A stretch of 51,916 nucleotides of DNA from CAADGU01 sp964581605 (GCA_964581605.1 CAZOPF010000033.1:1-51916); one strand, 5' to 3'. Positions 41,904 to 50,401 are shown, counted from the stretch's first letter. Made by a program: numbers and translations. Notes: a model not told the origin generated them from the sequence alone.

Positions 41904-42908
41904 ATGCAATTCAGCCGATACTGTACCTCCCAACAACAGCTTTATCTCCCGCCCTTACTCGATTATTTGCATCAGGCGCAGCCAGACGAGCCACATAGCT
42001 GGCAAGAATGGCTTATCACGCCGATCTGGGGCGGGCAAAACAACCTGCTGTACCATACCCGGCGTGATGAAACAGCGTTCGCCGTCAAATTTACGCGATT
42101 GGATGAACGCCGCCGCGCCAGCCGGGAATTCCATGCGCTCTGGGCACTGCAAGCAGCGGGATTAGACCTGGCTCCTGTGCCGTTTGTGTTGGTGGAGGGT
42201 CGGTATCACGGCCGCCAGGCCGTCATCCAATCCTGGCTCGATGGCCTTGTTGACCCTACACCATCACAATCACCGACCGAATGGGAACGGCTGCTGGATC
42301 ATTTGCTGGCGGTGCAAACGGTACGGCCGTCGGCCACAGCCGTACCCCTTCCTCCCGCCACCCTCTGCGCCACCAACCCGCGTGAGCTGCTGACCTTTTT
42401 GCAGCAACGAGCCACTGCTCTGCCACCGGATGCTCTCATTGAACCAGTTGCCGTTTTATTGTCCCGCCTGGAAAAACGCAAGTTTCCCGATTGGGTAGCC
42501 CCCTCATTAGCGCTGCTGCATTGTGACCCCAACCTGCGCAACTTTGTGCGACGGCCGTCCCGCTGGCTGGCGGTAGATTGGGAAAACAGCGGTTGGGGCG
42601 ACCCGGCACTGGAAGTTGCCGACCTGATGGCCCACGCGGCCTACATGGATGTGCCACACAAGACCTGGGAATGGGTGGTTGGGATGGTGGCAGAACGGTG
42701 GGGGGATGGCACGGCCATTGTCCGCATCTGGGCCTACTACCCGCTCCTCCTCACCTTCTGGGTAATCATCTTCACCCAAAGCATGGCCGAACTGGCACAT
42801 GACCTGCCCAGCACCCGCCTGGCCCCTCGCCCAGCCGACTGGGCCGAAACCGTGCCCTACAAATACGACCATTACCTGACGCTGGCAAATAATTGGGTAA
42901 TTGCGTAA
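41904..42908 (+). CDS. Aminoglycoside phosphotransferase (APH) family kinase-like protein
   Basis: 334 residues with a protein-kinase-like fold. The N-lobe has TPIWGGQNNLLYH and Lys in FAVKFTRLDERRRASREFHA. The catalytic loop is LLHCDPNLRNF (HxDxxxxN), and the metal-binding Asp is in WLAVDWENSGWGDP. The fold phosphorylates small molecules such as amino sugars, choline or homoserine. The substrate here is unknown, so no resistance role should be assumed. The C-terminal residues NNWVIA and the stop come from an adjacent repeat. Confidence 0.85.
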   Translation: MQFSRYCTSQQQLYLPPLLDYLHQAQPDEPHSWQEWLITPIWGGQNNLLYHTRRDETAFAVKFTRLDERRRASREFHALWALQAAGLDLAPVPFVLVEGRYHGRQAVIQSWLDGLVDPTPSQSPTEWERLLDHLLAVQTVRPSATAVPLPPATLCATNPRELLTFLQQRATALPPDALIEPVAVLLSRLEKRKFPDWVAPSLALLHCDPNLRNFVRRPSRWLAVDWENSGWGDPALEVADLMAHAAYMDVPHKTWEWVVGMVAERWGDGTAIVRIWAYYPLLLTFWVIIFTQSMAELAHDLPSTRLAPRPADWAETVPYKYDHYLTLANNWVIA

Positions 42909-42945
42909 TTGCCTAATTACCCAATTACCCAATTACTCAATTCCC
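42892..42945. repeat. GGGTAATT/ACCCAATT octamer cluster
   Basis: Octamers GGGTAATT, GCGTAATT and GCCTAATT are followed by ACCCAATT, ACCCAATT and ACTCAATT, forming an imperfect stem between convergent genes. Both stop codons (TAA 42906-42908 on plus, TAA 42935-42933 on minus) lie within it. Confidence 0.82.
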
Positions 42946-45900
42946 CCTTCCCGCAGCCACACGGCCGTGCCCAGCAACAGATAGAACACAAAGGCCAGAT
43001 CCACCAGGAAAAAGCTGTGGTCTACCAGCCCATGCACGGCCATATCTACGAAGGCCGCGCCGACCCCCACCCACAGCGGCAGCCAGCGTCGAGACACGTG
43101 GGGCCGGCCGCGCCACAAATTCACCGGCAGCATGGCCAGCATCCACAGCCCGGCGGCCAATCCCAACAGCCCCAACCGCGTGCCAAAATCGAGGAAGAGA
43201 TTGTGTGGGTGGCTCAGGTTCGGGTCGCGCCAGGCGGCGTCAAAGATGTAACGGCCGCGATAGGCATACAGGAAATTGTCCAACCCCACGCCCAACAGGG
43301 GATGGTCGCCGATCATGTTCAGGCTGGCGCGCCACAGATTCAGCCGGAACAGCCCCGTCTCGCCAAACAGCCCCAACCGCCCGGCCAACGCGGGCACACT
43401 CTGGATAATCACCAGACCAACCACCCCCAACAAGCCAGAGAGAATGAGCCAGGGCCAGGTTTTACGGCCGTGTACCCTTTGCCACTGCCAGAACACAAAC
43501 AACAAGGCCGCCGGTAACCCCAAAAACAGCGCCCCTTTGCTAAAAGTCAGCAGCGTTGCCAACCCGATGGGCAATAGAGCTACCGTATACAGCCAGCGAC
43601 GACGGCCGTTGTCAGCCGTCCCCAACAATGCCATGGCTACCAAAGCCGGCAGCACCCGCCCCAAAAACAGCCCCACGTTATTGGGCGAACCGTAAAAAGC
43701 GCGGATACGCAGCAGGCCACCCTCGGCCGTGATCAGGCTGTCCCGGTCAAAGCCGTACTGCCACAGACCCACCAACGCCACCACCAGCCCCCCCAACACA
43801 AAAGCGTCCCAAATCGTCCACAGTTCGCTGGCCGACGGCCGTATCCCCCGCAGCACCACATAAAACAAGGCCGGCCCCAATATCACCATCCGCCACTCAT
43901 TCGTAGCTACGTCCAGCCGTTCCGTGAAAAAGAGGGAGAGGGTGGCGATGAGAAAGAAGGTGAGGGCGGCCGCGTCTGTGATGCGTGATGCGTGCTGCGT
44001 GCTGCGTGATCGGTAATCGGTGGCCGGGCCTTTATCATTCGTCGCTTGCCACCTGCTGCCTGCCACTTGCCACAATCGTGACACGAGGAAGGCGGCGAAG
44101 GTGACGAACATGAAAATTTCTACCGGGGAGAAGCGATAGGTGAAGATGGGTTTCAGCACGGGGTAGGTGTAGAAGGGGAAGCAGAGGGCCACCAGCGCCA
44201 GCCCCCACGCCGGACGCAAGGTAATGAGGATGAAGAGGACGAGCAGAGCCAGCGCCATGAGCAAAAAGGCGGGCGAAACGTAGAAAATGGCGGCGGCCGT
44301 AGCCGTCAGCGCCAGTTGGCCACCGTCGCCCCATCGCCGGTAAATACTGCCCACCTGTTCACCCCATGTCAGCCACGCGCCAATACCCACCAGCACGGCC
44401 GTACCCCACGTCAGCGCCAGTTGCCAGCCATCATCCAACCGCTGGTAGCGGCGGCGCGTCTGGCGGAACCAGCCCGGCCAATCAGCTTTGCGGCTGGTGA
44501 GGAGGGCGAGAATGAGGCTGCCTGCGGCCGTGCCCACCAACAGGTAGCGCATAAAGGCAACGGCCGTGTCCGGTGGATGGTAAGCCACACTAAAACCATT
44601 GATCGCCCATTGATCCCAGCCCCGTGAGGCCACCACTTCCAATGTATGCAGGCGTGGCTCCAGTCCGGAGGCCACCAGTTCAGTGGTCAGGTAATCCTCG
44701 GCCGGGTCGGCGGCGGTGAGGATGAGGGTGGCCCCGTGTTCATCTTGTGGCAGGGCGTTGGCGGGTTGTCCATCAACGGTCACATAGAGCCGGGCGCGGA
44801 AGTTAGCGCGGCGCACCCGCAGCCCCACATCCGTTCCCCAAAAGGTAAACGTCACCCGGTCGCCCAACAGCTGCTCATCCGGCTGCTGCCCAATGTCTGC
44901 GCCAAATTCCGGCGAAAATTCCCAATTTCCCTCGTACACCTGCGCCAGGTCATCCGGGCTGGCAAAATGAAAACCGGGCCAGGCCACGCCAGGGTTTTGC
45001 TCAAGTAAGAAATGGGATAGTTCAACGGCCGTTGCCCGCCCGGCAATGCTGAATCCCCAGACCGGATCATCGGCTGGCGCGTTGGGCTGCCAGTTTTCCA
45101 GGAACATGAGGCCCATCCAGGGCCACTCCTGCCGCGCCCGTTTCAGGCCGCCCAGGGTGAATTCGGCCTGCTCCGTTTCCGTTACTTCGCCCCAAATGGA
45201 AGGTTGGCCTGCCCAATCGGGTGGCAGCGCGTTCCAGCCCCAATTGCCCGCCCAAATCGCTTTACGGCCGTCGCCATTCCGTTCCATCACTTCGCGCAGC
45301 AGGATGGCGCGGTTGAAGTTAGTCAGGCTGATGTCGGTGTCGCGGCTGGTGGGTGGGGCGCCGAAGCCATACGGTTTGGCCGCGACCACATCGAAGGCGT
45401 CGGCTGCCCCTTCTTCGTACAACTGTTGCAAAAAGAGGGGGTCGGCCAGGTTTTGCGGGCCGGTTTCAATGGTGGGTGCCAGCGGCGCGACCACAATCAC
45501 CGCGTCACCGTCGGCAGTACGGATGGCATGGGCGGCGGCGTTGAGCAGGGCGGCGTAACCAGCCGGGTTGACCGGCCGGTTGCCCCAGTGTGTGGTCAAA
45601 TTTGGCTCATCCCAGATGATGTAATGCTGCATCTGGTCGCCATAGCGGGTGGCAAATTCACCGGCCCAGGCGGCAAAATCGGCCACATCGGGCGGGGCAA
45701 AGTTATTCTGCGGGTTGCCGTCGAGCAGGGGGATGAGGGTGAGGTTGTGGGCAGCTACGGCCGTGACCAATCGATCCGCCTCCGCCCAATCAAACGCCGC
45801 GCCGTAGTAAAATGGCTGCTTCACATGGCGGATGCCCATATCGGCAATTTGCGCCAGTTGGGCGTCCAGTTCGGCGTCATCATACTGGTTCAGGTAGACG

Positions 45901-46067
45901 TTGAGGCCGGGTGTGACCCCGGCGTGGGCAGTGGGTTCGGGCAGGCCAGATGGGATGCCGCGTGTCAGATACGCCTGCCGCGCTCGCAGCACGCCCAGCC
46001 CCAGCAGCGCCAATGCCGCCAGCGCGAGCAGTAGAACCGTCAGGATGCGAGCCTGGTTGTTTGTCAT
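42933..46067 (-). CDS. Fusion of glycosidase-like domain and O-antigen-ligase-like membrane protein
   Basis: 1044 residues. An N-terminal anchor (ILTVLLLALAALALLGLGVL) leads to an extracytoplasmic (beta/alpha)8-type domain (~50-350) resembling GH5/GH39-like glycosidases: HYIIWDEPNLTTHWG with candidate acid/base Glu154, and LMFLENWQP as a possible nucleophile. A beta-sandwich-like region (~350-500) follows, then 10-12 membrane helices. These include the O-antigen ligase/polymerase signature area (NEWRMVILGPALFYVVLRGI, RIRAFYGSPNNVGLFL, DHPLLGVGLDNFLYAYRGR, SHPHNLFLDFGTRLGLLG). The likely role is glycan assembly or transfer at the cell surface. Residues ~663-697, between membrane segments, are encoded by in-frame heptamer repeats. 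ATG 46067 follows a -10-like box. Confidence 0.82.
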   Translation of the reverse strand: MTNNQARILTVLLLALAALALLGLGVLRARQAYLTRGIPSGLPEPTAHAGVTPGLNVYLNQYDDAELDAQLAQIADMGIRHVKQPFYYGAAFDWAEADRLVTAVAAHNLTLIPLLDGNPQNNFAPPDVADFAAWAGEFATRYGDQMQHYIIWDEPNLTTHWGNRPVNPAGYAALLNAAAHAIRTADGDAVIVVAPLAPTIETGPQNLADPLFLQQLYEEGAADAFDVVAAKPYGFGAPPTSRDTDISLTNFNRAILLREVMERNGDGRKAIWAGNWGWNALPPDWAGQPSIWGEVTETEQAEFTLGGLKRARQEWPWMGLMFLENWQPNAPADDPVWGFSIAGRATAVELSHFLLEQNPGVAWPGFHFASPDDLAQVYEGNWEFSPEFGADIGQQPDEQLLGDRVTFTFWGTDVGLRVRRANFRARLYVTVDGQPANALPQDEHGATLILTAADPAEDYLTTELVASGLEPRLHTLEVVASRGWDQWAINGFSVAYHPPDTAVAFMRYLLVGTAAGSLILALLTSRKADWPGWFRQTRRRYQRLDDGWQLALTWGTAVLVGIGAWLTWGEQVGSIYRRWGDGGQLALTATAAAIFYVSPAFLLMALALLVLFILITLRPAWGLALVALCFPFYTYPVLKPIFTYRFSPVEIFMFVTFAAFLVSRLWQVAGSRWQATNDKGPATDYRSRSTQHASRITDAAALTFFLIATLSLFFTERLDVATNEWRMVILGPALFYVVLRGIRPSASELWTIWDAFVLGGLVVALVGLWQYGFDRDSLITAEGGLLRIRAFYGSPNNVGLFLGRVLPALVAMALLGTADNGRRRWLYTVALLPIGLATLLTFSKGALFLGLPAALLFVFWQWQRVHGRKTWPWLILSGLLGVVGLVIIQSVPALAGRLGLFGETGLFRLNLWRASLNMIGDHPLLGVGLDNFLYAYRGRYIFDAAWRDPNLSHPHNLFLDFGTRLGLLGLAAGLWMLAMLPVNLWRGRPHVSRRWLPLWVGVGAAFVDMAVHGLVDHSFFLVDLAFVFYLLLGTAVWLREGGIE
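43981..44073. repeat. In-frame heptamer cluster inside the fusion gene
   Basis: Heptamers ATGCGTG, ATGCGTG, CTGCGTG, CTGCGTG, ATCGGTA and ATCGGTG stand in tandem at 43981-44022. CTTGCC-type units (kin of the 40297 array) follow at 44044-44073. They combine three of the intergenic repeat families but keep the reading frame open. Confidence 0.85.
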
Positions 46068-46075
46068 GGCCCGTT

Positions 46076-46081
46076 ATTCTA
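46076..46081 (-). promoter_or_regulatory. -10-like element before the fusion gene
   Basis: Minus-strand TAGAAT lies 8 nt before ATG 46067, with TTTTCA 17 bp upstream as a possible -35. The mRNA leader would be absent or only a few bases long. Confidence 0.45.
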
Positions 46082-46182
46082 GGCCAATTGGTGAACGGTG
46101 AAAAATGCGGATGGCGTAGCCGTGAAATGTCGTTTTGTTTGTCGAAATTCTGACAAAAACTTGGAAATTTGAATTTTGGGGG

Positions 46183-46211
46183 TTGACGCACAGGGTGGGC
46201 TATGTTAAACT
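46183..46211 (+). promoter_or_regulatory. Promoter of the ABC exporter operon
   Basis: TTGACG (46183-46188) and TAAACT (46206-46211) are spaced 17 bp. The predicted start near 46218 gives a leader of about 450 nt before the first exporter gene, containing a leader ORF and attenuator. Confidence 0.7.
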
Positions 46212-46273
46212 GCTGGCTGCGTGTAAGATAAATGTCTAACACTGCAAATCTACAAAAGGAGTAAGGCGCACAA

Positions 46274-46387
46274 ATGAATCCCAACATCTTCATCAATCGT
46301 TATTGGACGCAAATGACCATCGCCCCCTTTGCCGGGGGTAGTGTTGCGCCTTGCGCATGTGACTCTGGAGGTTTTAGGCCTATCTAA
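46274..46387 (+). CDS. Putative 37-residue leader peptide of the exporter operon
   Basis: A short ORF ATG 46274 to TAA 46387, with AAGG seven bases and AGGAG twelve bases upstream. The peptide starts MNPNIFINRYWTQMTIAPF and ends with CACDSGGFRPI. Its last codons and stop overlap a perfect 10-bp hairpin (46368-46393). Together with the terminator downstream, this matches ribosome-mediated attenuation. A secreted or modified peptide exported by the adjacent transporter is an alternative, but no modification or protease gene is present. No homologue known to me. Confidence 0.6.
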   Translation: MNPNIFINRYWTQMTIAPFAGGSVAPCACDSGGFRPI

Positions 46388-46393
46388 AACCTC
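46368..46393 (+). promoter_or_regulatory. Hairpin overlapping leader-ORF stop
   Basis: GAGGTTTTAG and CTAAAACCTC pair perfectly with a 6-nt loop. The TAA of the leader ORF is in the 3' arm, so ribosomes reaching the stop would melt it. Confidence 0.75.
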
Positions 46394-46438
46394 ACGCTTT
46401 TAACGAAGCCTCAACGGTCACGGCGCATACTCAAAAAA

Positions 46439-46501
46439 GCCCGTGGCCGTTTTTTATTTGTGATTCATGCCACGGGAAAGTAACGTCCCGTGGCTTTTTT
46501 T
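46439..46501 (+). terminator. Terminator with competing antiterminator (transcription attenuator)
   Basis: The terminator stem GCCACGGGA (46469-46477) / TCCCGTGGC (46486-46494) is perfect and is followed by seven T. Upstream, GCCCGTGGC (46439-46447) contains the exact complement of GCCACGGG, so the 5' arm of the terminator can instead pair with it. The two structures exclude each other, which is the classic design of an attenuator. The 46502-46666 stretch between it and the exporter gene shows only trivial ORFs. Confidence 0.85.
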
Positions 46502-46666
46502 GTCTAAAAGAACTGCATAAAACGAATGTGACAAAGGATGTCAGGAATGAAAAATAGAGTACAGATGAGCAGGTGAGTGTGTTCAACGGCCGTGTCCCCA
46601 CACGATGTTCCGCAAGTAAGTATGAGTAAGCAATAAATCTGAAACCTGACCAAGAGGAAAACCAGC

Positions 46667-48529
46667 ATGGAACCCTCAATGATTGATCTAAAAGATACTG
46701 TCACCAGGCGAAAAGTCACCGGATTCTGGCGTTTAATGGCTGGCTACCGACTGATTTACTTCGTCGCCATTGTTTGCGTTGGCCTGTCGGCCATCGCTCG
46801 CTCCGGTTTGTATTATGTTCTGGGTAAGTTCGTGGATGAGATTTTGCCCAGTGCGAACCTGAATCAGCAGTTGATCTGGGTGGTGCTGGCGCTGCTGGCG
46901 CTGGCAGTGATGCAGGGGTACTTCTCCTATGCTGGCGGGCGGCTGGCGGCCAAATCGTCAGAAGGTATTGCCCGGCGACTGCGCAACTACCTGTATGACC
47001 ATTTACAGCGTTTCACCTTTAGCTACCACGACCGGGCGCAGACGGGCGACTTGTTGGCCCGCTCTACCTCGGATGTGGATGCGGTGCGGCGCATGTTTGC
47101 CGAGCAGTTGATCGGTATCGGCCGTATCGGGCTGCTCTTTGTGGTGAACTTTATCGCCCTGCTGTTGTTGAACGTGCCGCTGGCGCTCTTTTCGGTGGCC
47201 GTCATCCCGGTGATTATGATCATCTCAATCTACTTCTTTGTGAAAGTGGGCAAGGCATATGAAGCATTTCAGGCGCAGGAATCCCGCTTATCCAATCAGC
47301 TTCAGGAGAACCTGACCGGGGTGCGTGTGGTGAAGGCTTTCGCCCGCCAGGCGTATGAGATTGACGCCTTTGAAAAAGAAAATATGGACAAGTTCCAGAA
47401 AGGGCGCAAGCTGACCATCATGCACTCCTTTTACTGGCCGTCTACTGACTTCATTCTGGGTATCCAGATGGTCGCCGGTTTTTATGTGGCGGCGCTGATG
47501 GTGCTGGACGGCACACTCACGGTAGGTATGTACATCGCCTATGTAGGTTTTCTGGTGCAGATCATCTGGCCGATTCGTAATCTGGGCCGTTTGATCGCCG
47601 ATATTTCCACAGGCTCCGTCTCGTTTGGCCGTATTCAGGAGTTGATCAAGGTGGATCAAGAGAATCTGGATACGGGCAAGTACCGGCCTGCCGGGCGTAT
47701 TAAAGGTGCGCTCTCCTTTAACAACGTTAGCTTCCGTTACGATGGCGAAGACGAGGATGTCTTGCACAACATCAGCTTTAATGTGAAGCCGGGCCAGAAG
47801 ATCGCCTTGATGGGTGGCGCCGGTTCGGGCAAAACGACGCTGGTCAATTTGCTGCCTCGTTTCTACGAATACACGCACGGCAGCATCCAGCTTGACGGTG
47901 TGGAACTGCATGACTATCCGCGTGACCTGCTGCGGCAGCAAATTGGTTTTGTGATGCAAGAGCCGTTTCTATTTTCGACCACGATTCGGGAGAACATCAC
48001 CTATGGCCTGGGGCGAGAGGCGACGGATGAGGAAGTATACGCCGCCGCCCGTGCCGCCGCCGTGCATGACGTGATCATGAGCTTTCCCGAAGGGTACAAC
48101 ACCCTGGTGGGGGAGCGTGGCGTGACGCTCTCTGGTGGGCAGAAGCAGCGGGTGACGCTGGCGCGCACGATCATGCGCGACCCCAGCCTGCTGATTCTGG
48201 ACGATGCCATGTCGGCCGTAGACACGGAGACGGATGAAAGTATCCGCCAGGCGCTGCGCCAACTGCTAAAAGGGCGGACGACCTTCCAGATTGCGCACCG
48301 GGTGCAGAGTGTGATGGATGCGGATTTGATATTGGTGCTGGAACACGGCCGTATCACCCAGATGGGCACGCACACGGAACTATTGAAACAAGAAGGTGGC
48401 GTTTATCGCCGCATTTACGACCTGCAATCCCGCATTGAGGCGGAATTGGAAGCGGATTTGGCAAAGGTGGCGGCCGTGCCGAAAAACGGCAAAGTGCATT
48501 TACATGAGTTACCGCAAGCCGGAGATTAG
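46667..48529 (+). CDS. Heterodimeric ABC exporter half-transporter, subunit 1 (degenerate-site ATPase)
   Basis: 620 residues: a six-helix exporter membrane domain (~20-320) then an ATPase domain. Walker A is GGAGSGKTTL (~383-390), the Q-loop is FVMQEPFLF, the signature is canonical LSGGQKQR, and Walker B is LLILDDAMSAVD with Asp513 where the catalytic Glu should be; the H-loop is IAHRVQ. An Asp here marks the degenerate half of asymmetric exporters such as BmrC/TM287-type pairs. The substrate is probably a drug or lipid-like compound. ATG 46667 has GAGG nine bases upstream. It is controlled by the leader described above. Confidence 0.92.
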   Translation: MEPSMIDLKDTVTRRKVTGFWRLMAGYRLIYFVAIVCVGLSAIARSGLYYVLGKFVDEILPSANLNQQLIWVVLALLALAVMQGYFSYAGGRLAAKSSEGIARRLRNYLYDHLQRFTFSYHDRAQTGDLLARSTSDVDAVRRMFAEQLIGIGRIGLLFVVNFIALLLLNVPLALFSVAVIPVIMIISIYFFVKVGKAYEAFQAQESRLSNQLQENLTGVRVVKAFARQAYEIDAFEKENMDKFQKGRKLTIMHSFYWPSTDFILGIQMVAGFYVAALMVLDGTLTVGMYIAYVGFLVQIIWPIRNLGRLIADISTGSVSFGRIQELIKVDQENLDTGKYRPAGRIKGALSFNNVSFRYDGEDEDVLHNISFNVKPGQKIALMGGAGSGKTTLVNLLPRFYEYTHGSIQLDGVELHDYPRDLLRQQIGFVMQEPFLFSTTIRENITYGLGREATDEEVYAAARAAAVHDVIMSFPEGYNTLVGERGVTLSGGQKQRVTLARTIMRDPSLLILDDAMSAVDTETDESIRQALRQLLKGRTTFQIAHRVQSVMDADLILVLEHGRITQMGTHTELLKQEGGVYRRIYDLQSRIEAELEADLAKVAAVPKNGKVHLHELPQAGD

Positions 48530-48554
48530 TAGGGCGATTTTCAAAATCGCTCTA
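48530..48554. repeat. Hairpin repeat, AAATCG family, copy 3
   Basis: TAGGGCGATTTT and AAAATCGCTCTA form a near-perfect palindrome between the two exporter genes, immediately after the TAG stop of the first. Confidence 0.82.
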
Positions 48555-48568
48555 CATGAGAAAACATC

Positions 48569-50401
48569 ATGTCTGAAGATTACATGGAATTTGAAGAAGA
48601 GGAATACACCTCACAAGTGAACAGAAGCACCATGTGGCGCATCGCCCGGCTGGGGCTGGCGCATTGGCCGCTAATGGTGGGCTTCCTGGTGTTTATCGCC
48701 CTGGTATCGCTCATTGAATCATGGCATACCTACCTGAGCAAACAGATCATTGACCTGGGTATTGTGGCTCAGGATGTCAGCGCCCTGCGTTATTATGTGG
48801 GGTTGTACCTGGCCACCTGGCCCATCTTTGCCGTCTTTGTCTTTGGTTTCATCTACTGCGCTGGCGTGTTAGGCCATCTGGTGCAATACGATTTGCGCAA
48901 GGCGATGTTCAACCATCTGCAAAACCTGTCATTGTCTTACTATGACAAGACGCCGACCGGCTGGTTGATGTCTCGTGTGACTTCTGATGTGACCCGCGTC
49001 GGCGATCTGGTCTCTTGGGGTTTCCTGGACATTACCTGGACGGTGACGAGCATTGTGACTTCGTTGATATTCATGTTCATCATCAACTGGCAAATGACGG
49101 TTATCGTCATCCTGCTGCTGCCGGTGCTGTACAAAGTGGCGATCTACTTTAAGCAGCGCATCCTGGTGGAGTACCGGATTGTGCGTAAAGCGAACTCGCA
49201 GATTACGGCCGCGGCCAGCGAAAACATTACCGGTGTGCGTGTGGTCAAGTCATTGCGCCGCGAAGAGAAGAACTTGAACAATTTCCAGGAGTTGACGGAT
49301 CAGATGTATGAATCCGGTTACAAAGCGGCGTGGCTGTCGGCGTTGTTCTTACCGGCGGTGCAGTTGGTGAGCACGGCCGGGGTGGCGCTGGTGGTCTGGT
49401 ACAGCGGCGTGGCGTTCTCGGCGGGCAGCATGACAGCGGGTAGCATCCATGCCTTCGTCTCCTATATCACCTTTATGTTGTGGCCGATTCAGCAGTTGGC
49501 GGCGGTGTACGCCAGTATGCAGCAGGCGGTGGCTTCTGGTGAGCGTATGTTCTCCTTGATGGATATGAAAGCGGAGATTGTGGATGCGCCAGAGGCGATT
49601 GATCCCGGTACGATTCGCGGCGACATTACGTTTGATCATGTTTCCTTCCAGTATGAGGCGGGTAAACCCGTTTTGACGAACTTTAACCTGACGATTCCGC
49701 AAGGTGAAACGGTGGCCCTGGTGGGGCCGACGGGCGCGGGCAAGTCTACGATAGTCAACCTGATTTGCCGATTCTATGAACCGACAGAGGGAACAATCCG
49801 CTTCAACGGCCGTGACTACCGCACCATGACCCAACATGCCATCCAATCGCGCATTGGCATGGTGTTGCAGACGCCGCACCTCTTTTCGGGCACGGTGTAT
49901 GACAATTTGCGCTACGGCCGTCTGGACGCCACCGATGACGAAGTGGTGGAAGCGGCCAAAATGGCCGGGGCGCATGAGTTCATCATTGACCTGGACGAAG
50001 GGTATGAGACGCAGGTGGGTGAGGGCGGTGTGCTGCTCTCCACCGGGCAGAAGCAGCTGATCAGCCTGGCGCGAGCCATTCTGGCTGACCCGGACATCTT
50101 CATTATGGACGAGGCGACCAGTTCGGTAGATACGCTGACCGAGGCGTTGATTCAGCAAGGTATGGACAAGTTGATGCACGGCCGTACCAGCTTCATCATC
50201 GCCCACCGCCTGAGCACCATCAAGAATGCCGACCGCATCATGGTCATCGAAAACGGCGGCGTTTCCGAAATGGGTTCCCATGCGGAGTTGATTCGCCTGG
50301 GCGGTCATTACTACAACCTCTACACCCGCCAGTTCCGCGAAGAGATGGAACAACGGTTGGAAGAGGAATTGGATGAACGCGAAGGTGCGATGGCTGATTG
50401 A
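48569..50401 (+). CDS. Heterodimeric ABC exporter half-transporter, subunit 2 (catalytic Glu present)
   Basis: 610 residues. An acidic N-terminal tail (MSEDYMEFEEEEY) precedes six membrane helices and an ATPase domain: Walker A GPTGAGKST, Q-loop MVLQTPHLF, non-canonical signature LSTGQKQL, Walker B IFIMDEATSSVD with catalytic Glu515, and H-loop IIAHRLSTI. Its intact Walker B and altered signature complement subunit 1 (altered Walker B, intact signature), giving one consensus and one degenerate ATP site in the dimer. It has a weak ribosome binding site, 39 nt after subunit 1. It ends at a GAGATTA repeat. Confidence 0.92.
   Translation: MSEDYMEFEEEEYTSQVNRSTMWRIARLGLAHWPLMVGFLVFIALVSLIESWHTYLSKQIIDLGIVAQDVSALRYYVGLYLATWPIFAVFVFGFIYCAGVLGHLVQYDLRKAMFNHLQNLSLSYYDKTPTGWLMSRVTSDVTRVGDLVSWGFLDITWTVTSIVTSLIFMFIINWQMTVIVILLLPVLYKVAIYFKQRILVEYRIVRKANSQITAAASENITGVRVVKSLRREEKNLNNFQELTDQMYESGYKAAWLSALFLPAVQLVSTAGVALVVWYSGVAFSAGSMTAGSIHAFVSYITFMLWPIQQLAAVYASMQQAVASGERMFSLMDMKAEIVDAPEAIDPGTIRGDITFDHVSFQYEAGKPVLTNFNLTIPQGETVALVGPTGAGKSTIVNLICRFYEPTEGTIRFNGRDYRTMTQHAIQSRIGMVLQTPHLFSGTVYDNLRYGRLDATDDEVVEAAKMAGAHEFIIDLDEGYETQVGEGGVLLSTGQKQLISLARAILADPDIFIMDEATSSVDTLTEALIQQGMDKLMHGRTSFIIAHRLSTIKNADRIMVIENGGVSEMGSHAELIRLGGHYYNLYTRQFREEMEQRLEEELDEREGAMAD

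Noticed and set aside
46274..46387. Leader ORF as a RiPP/bacteriocin precursor exported by the adjacent ABC pair
   Set aside because: No modifying enzyme, peptidase domain or double-Gly leader is seen, and the overlapping hairpins and terminator explain the ORF better. Kept only as an alternative.
46538..46576. A 12-codon ORF after the exporter attenuator
   Set aside because: Very short, with only a weak ribosome binding site and no linked structure; likely chance.
49349..50353. Long minus-strand frame opposite exporter subunit 2
   Set aside because: Antisense shadow of a gene with complete ABC motifs.
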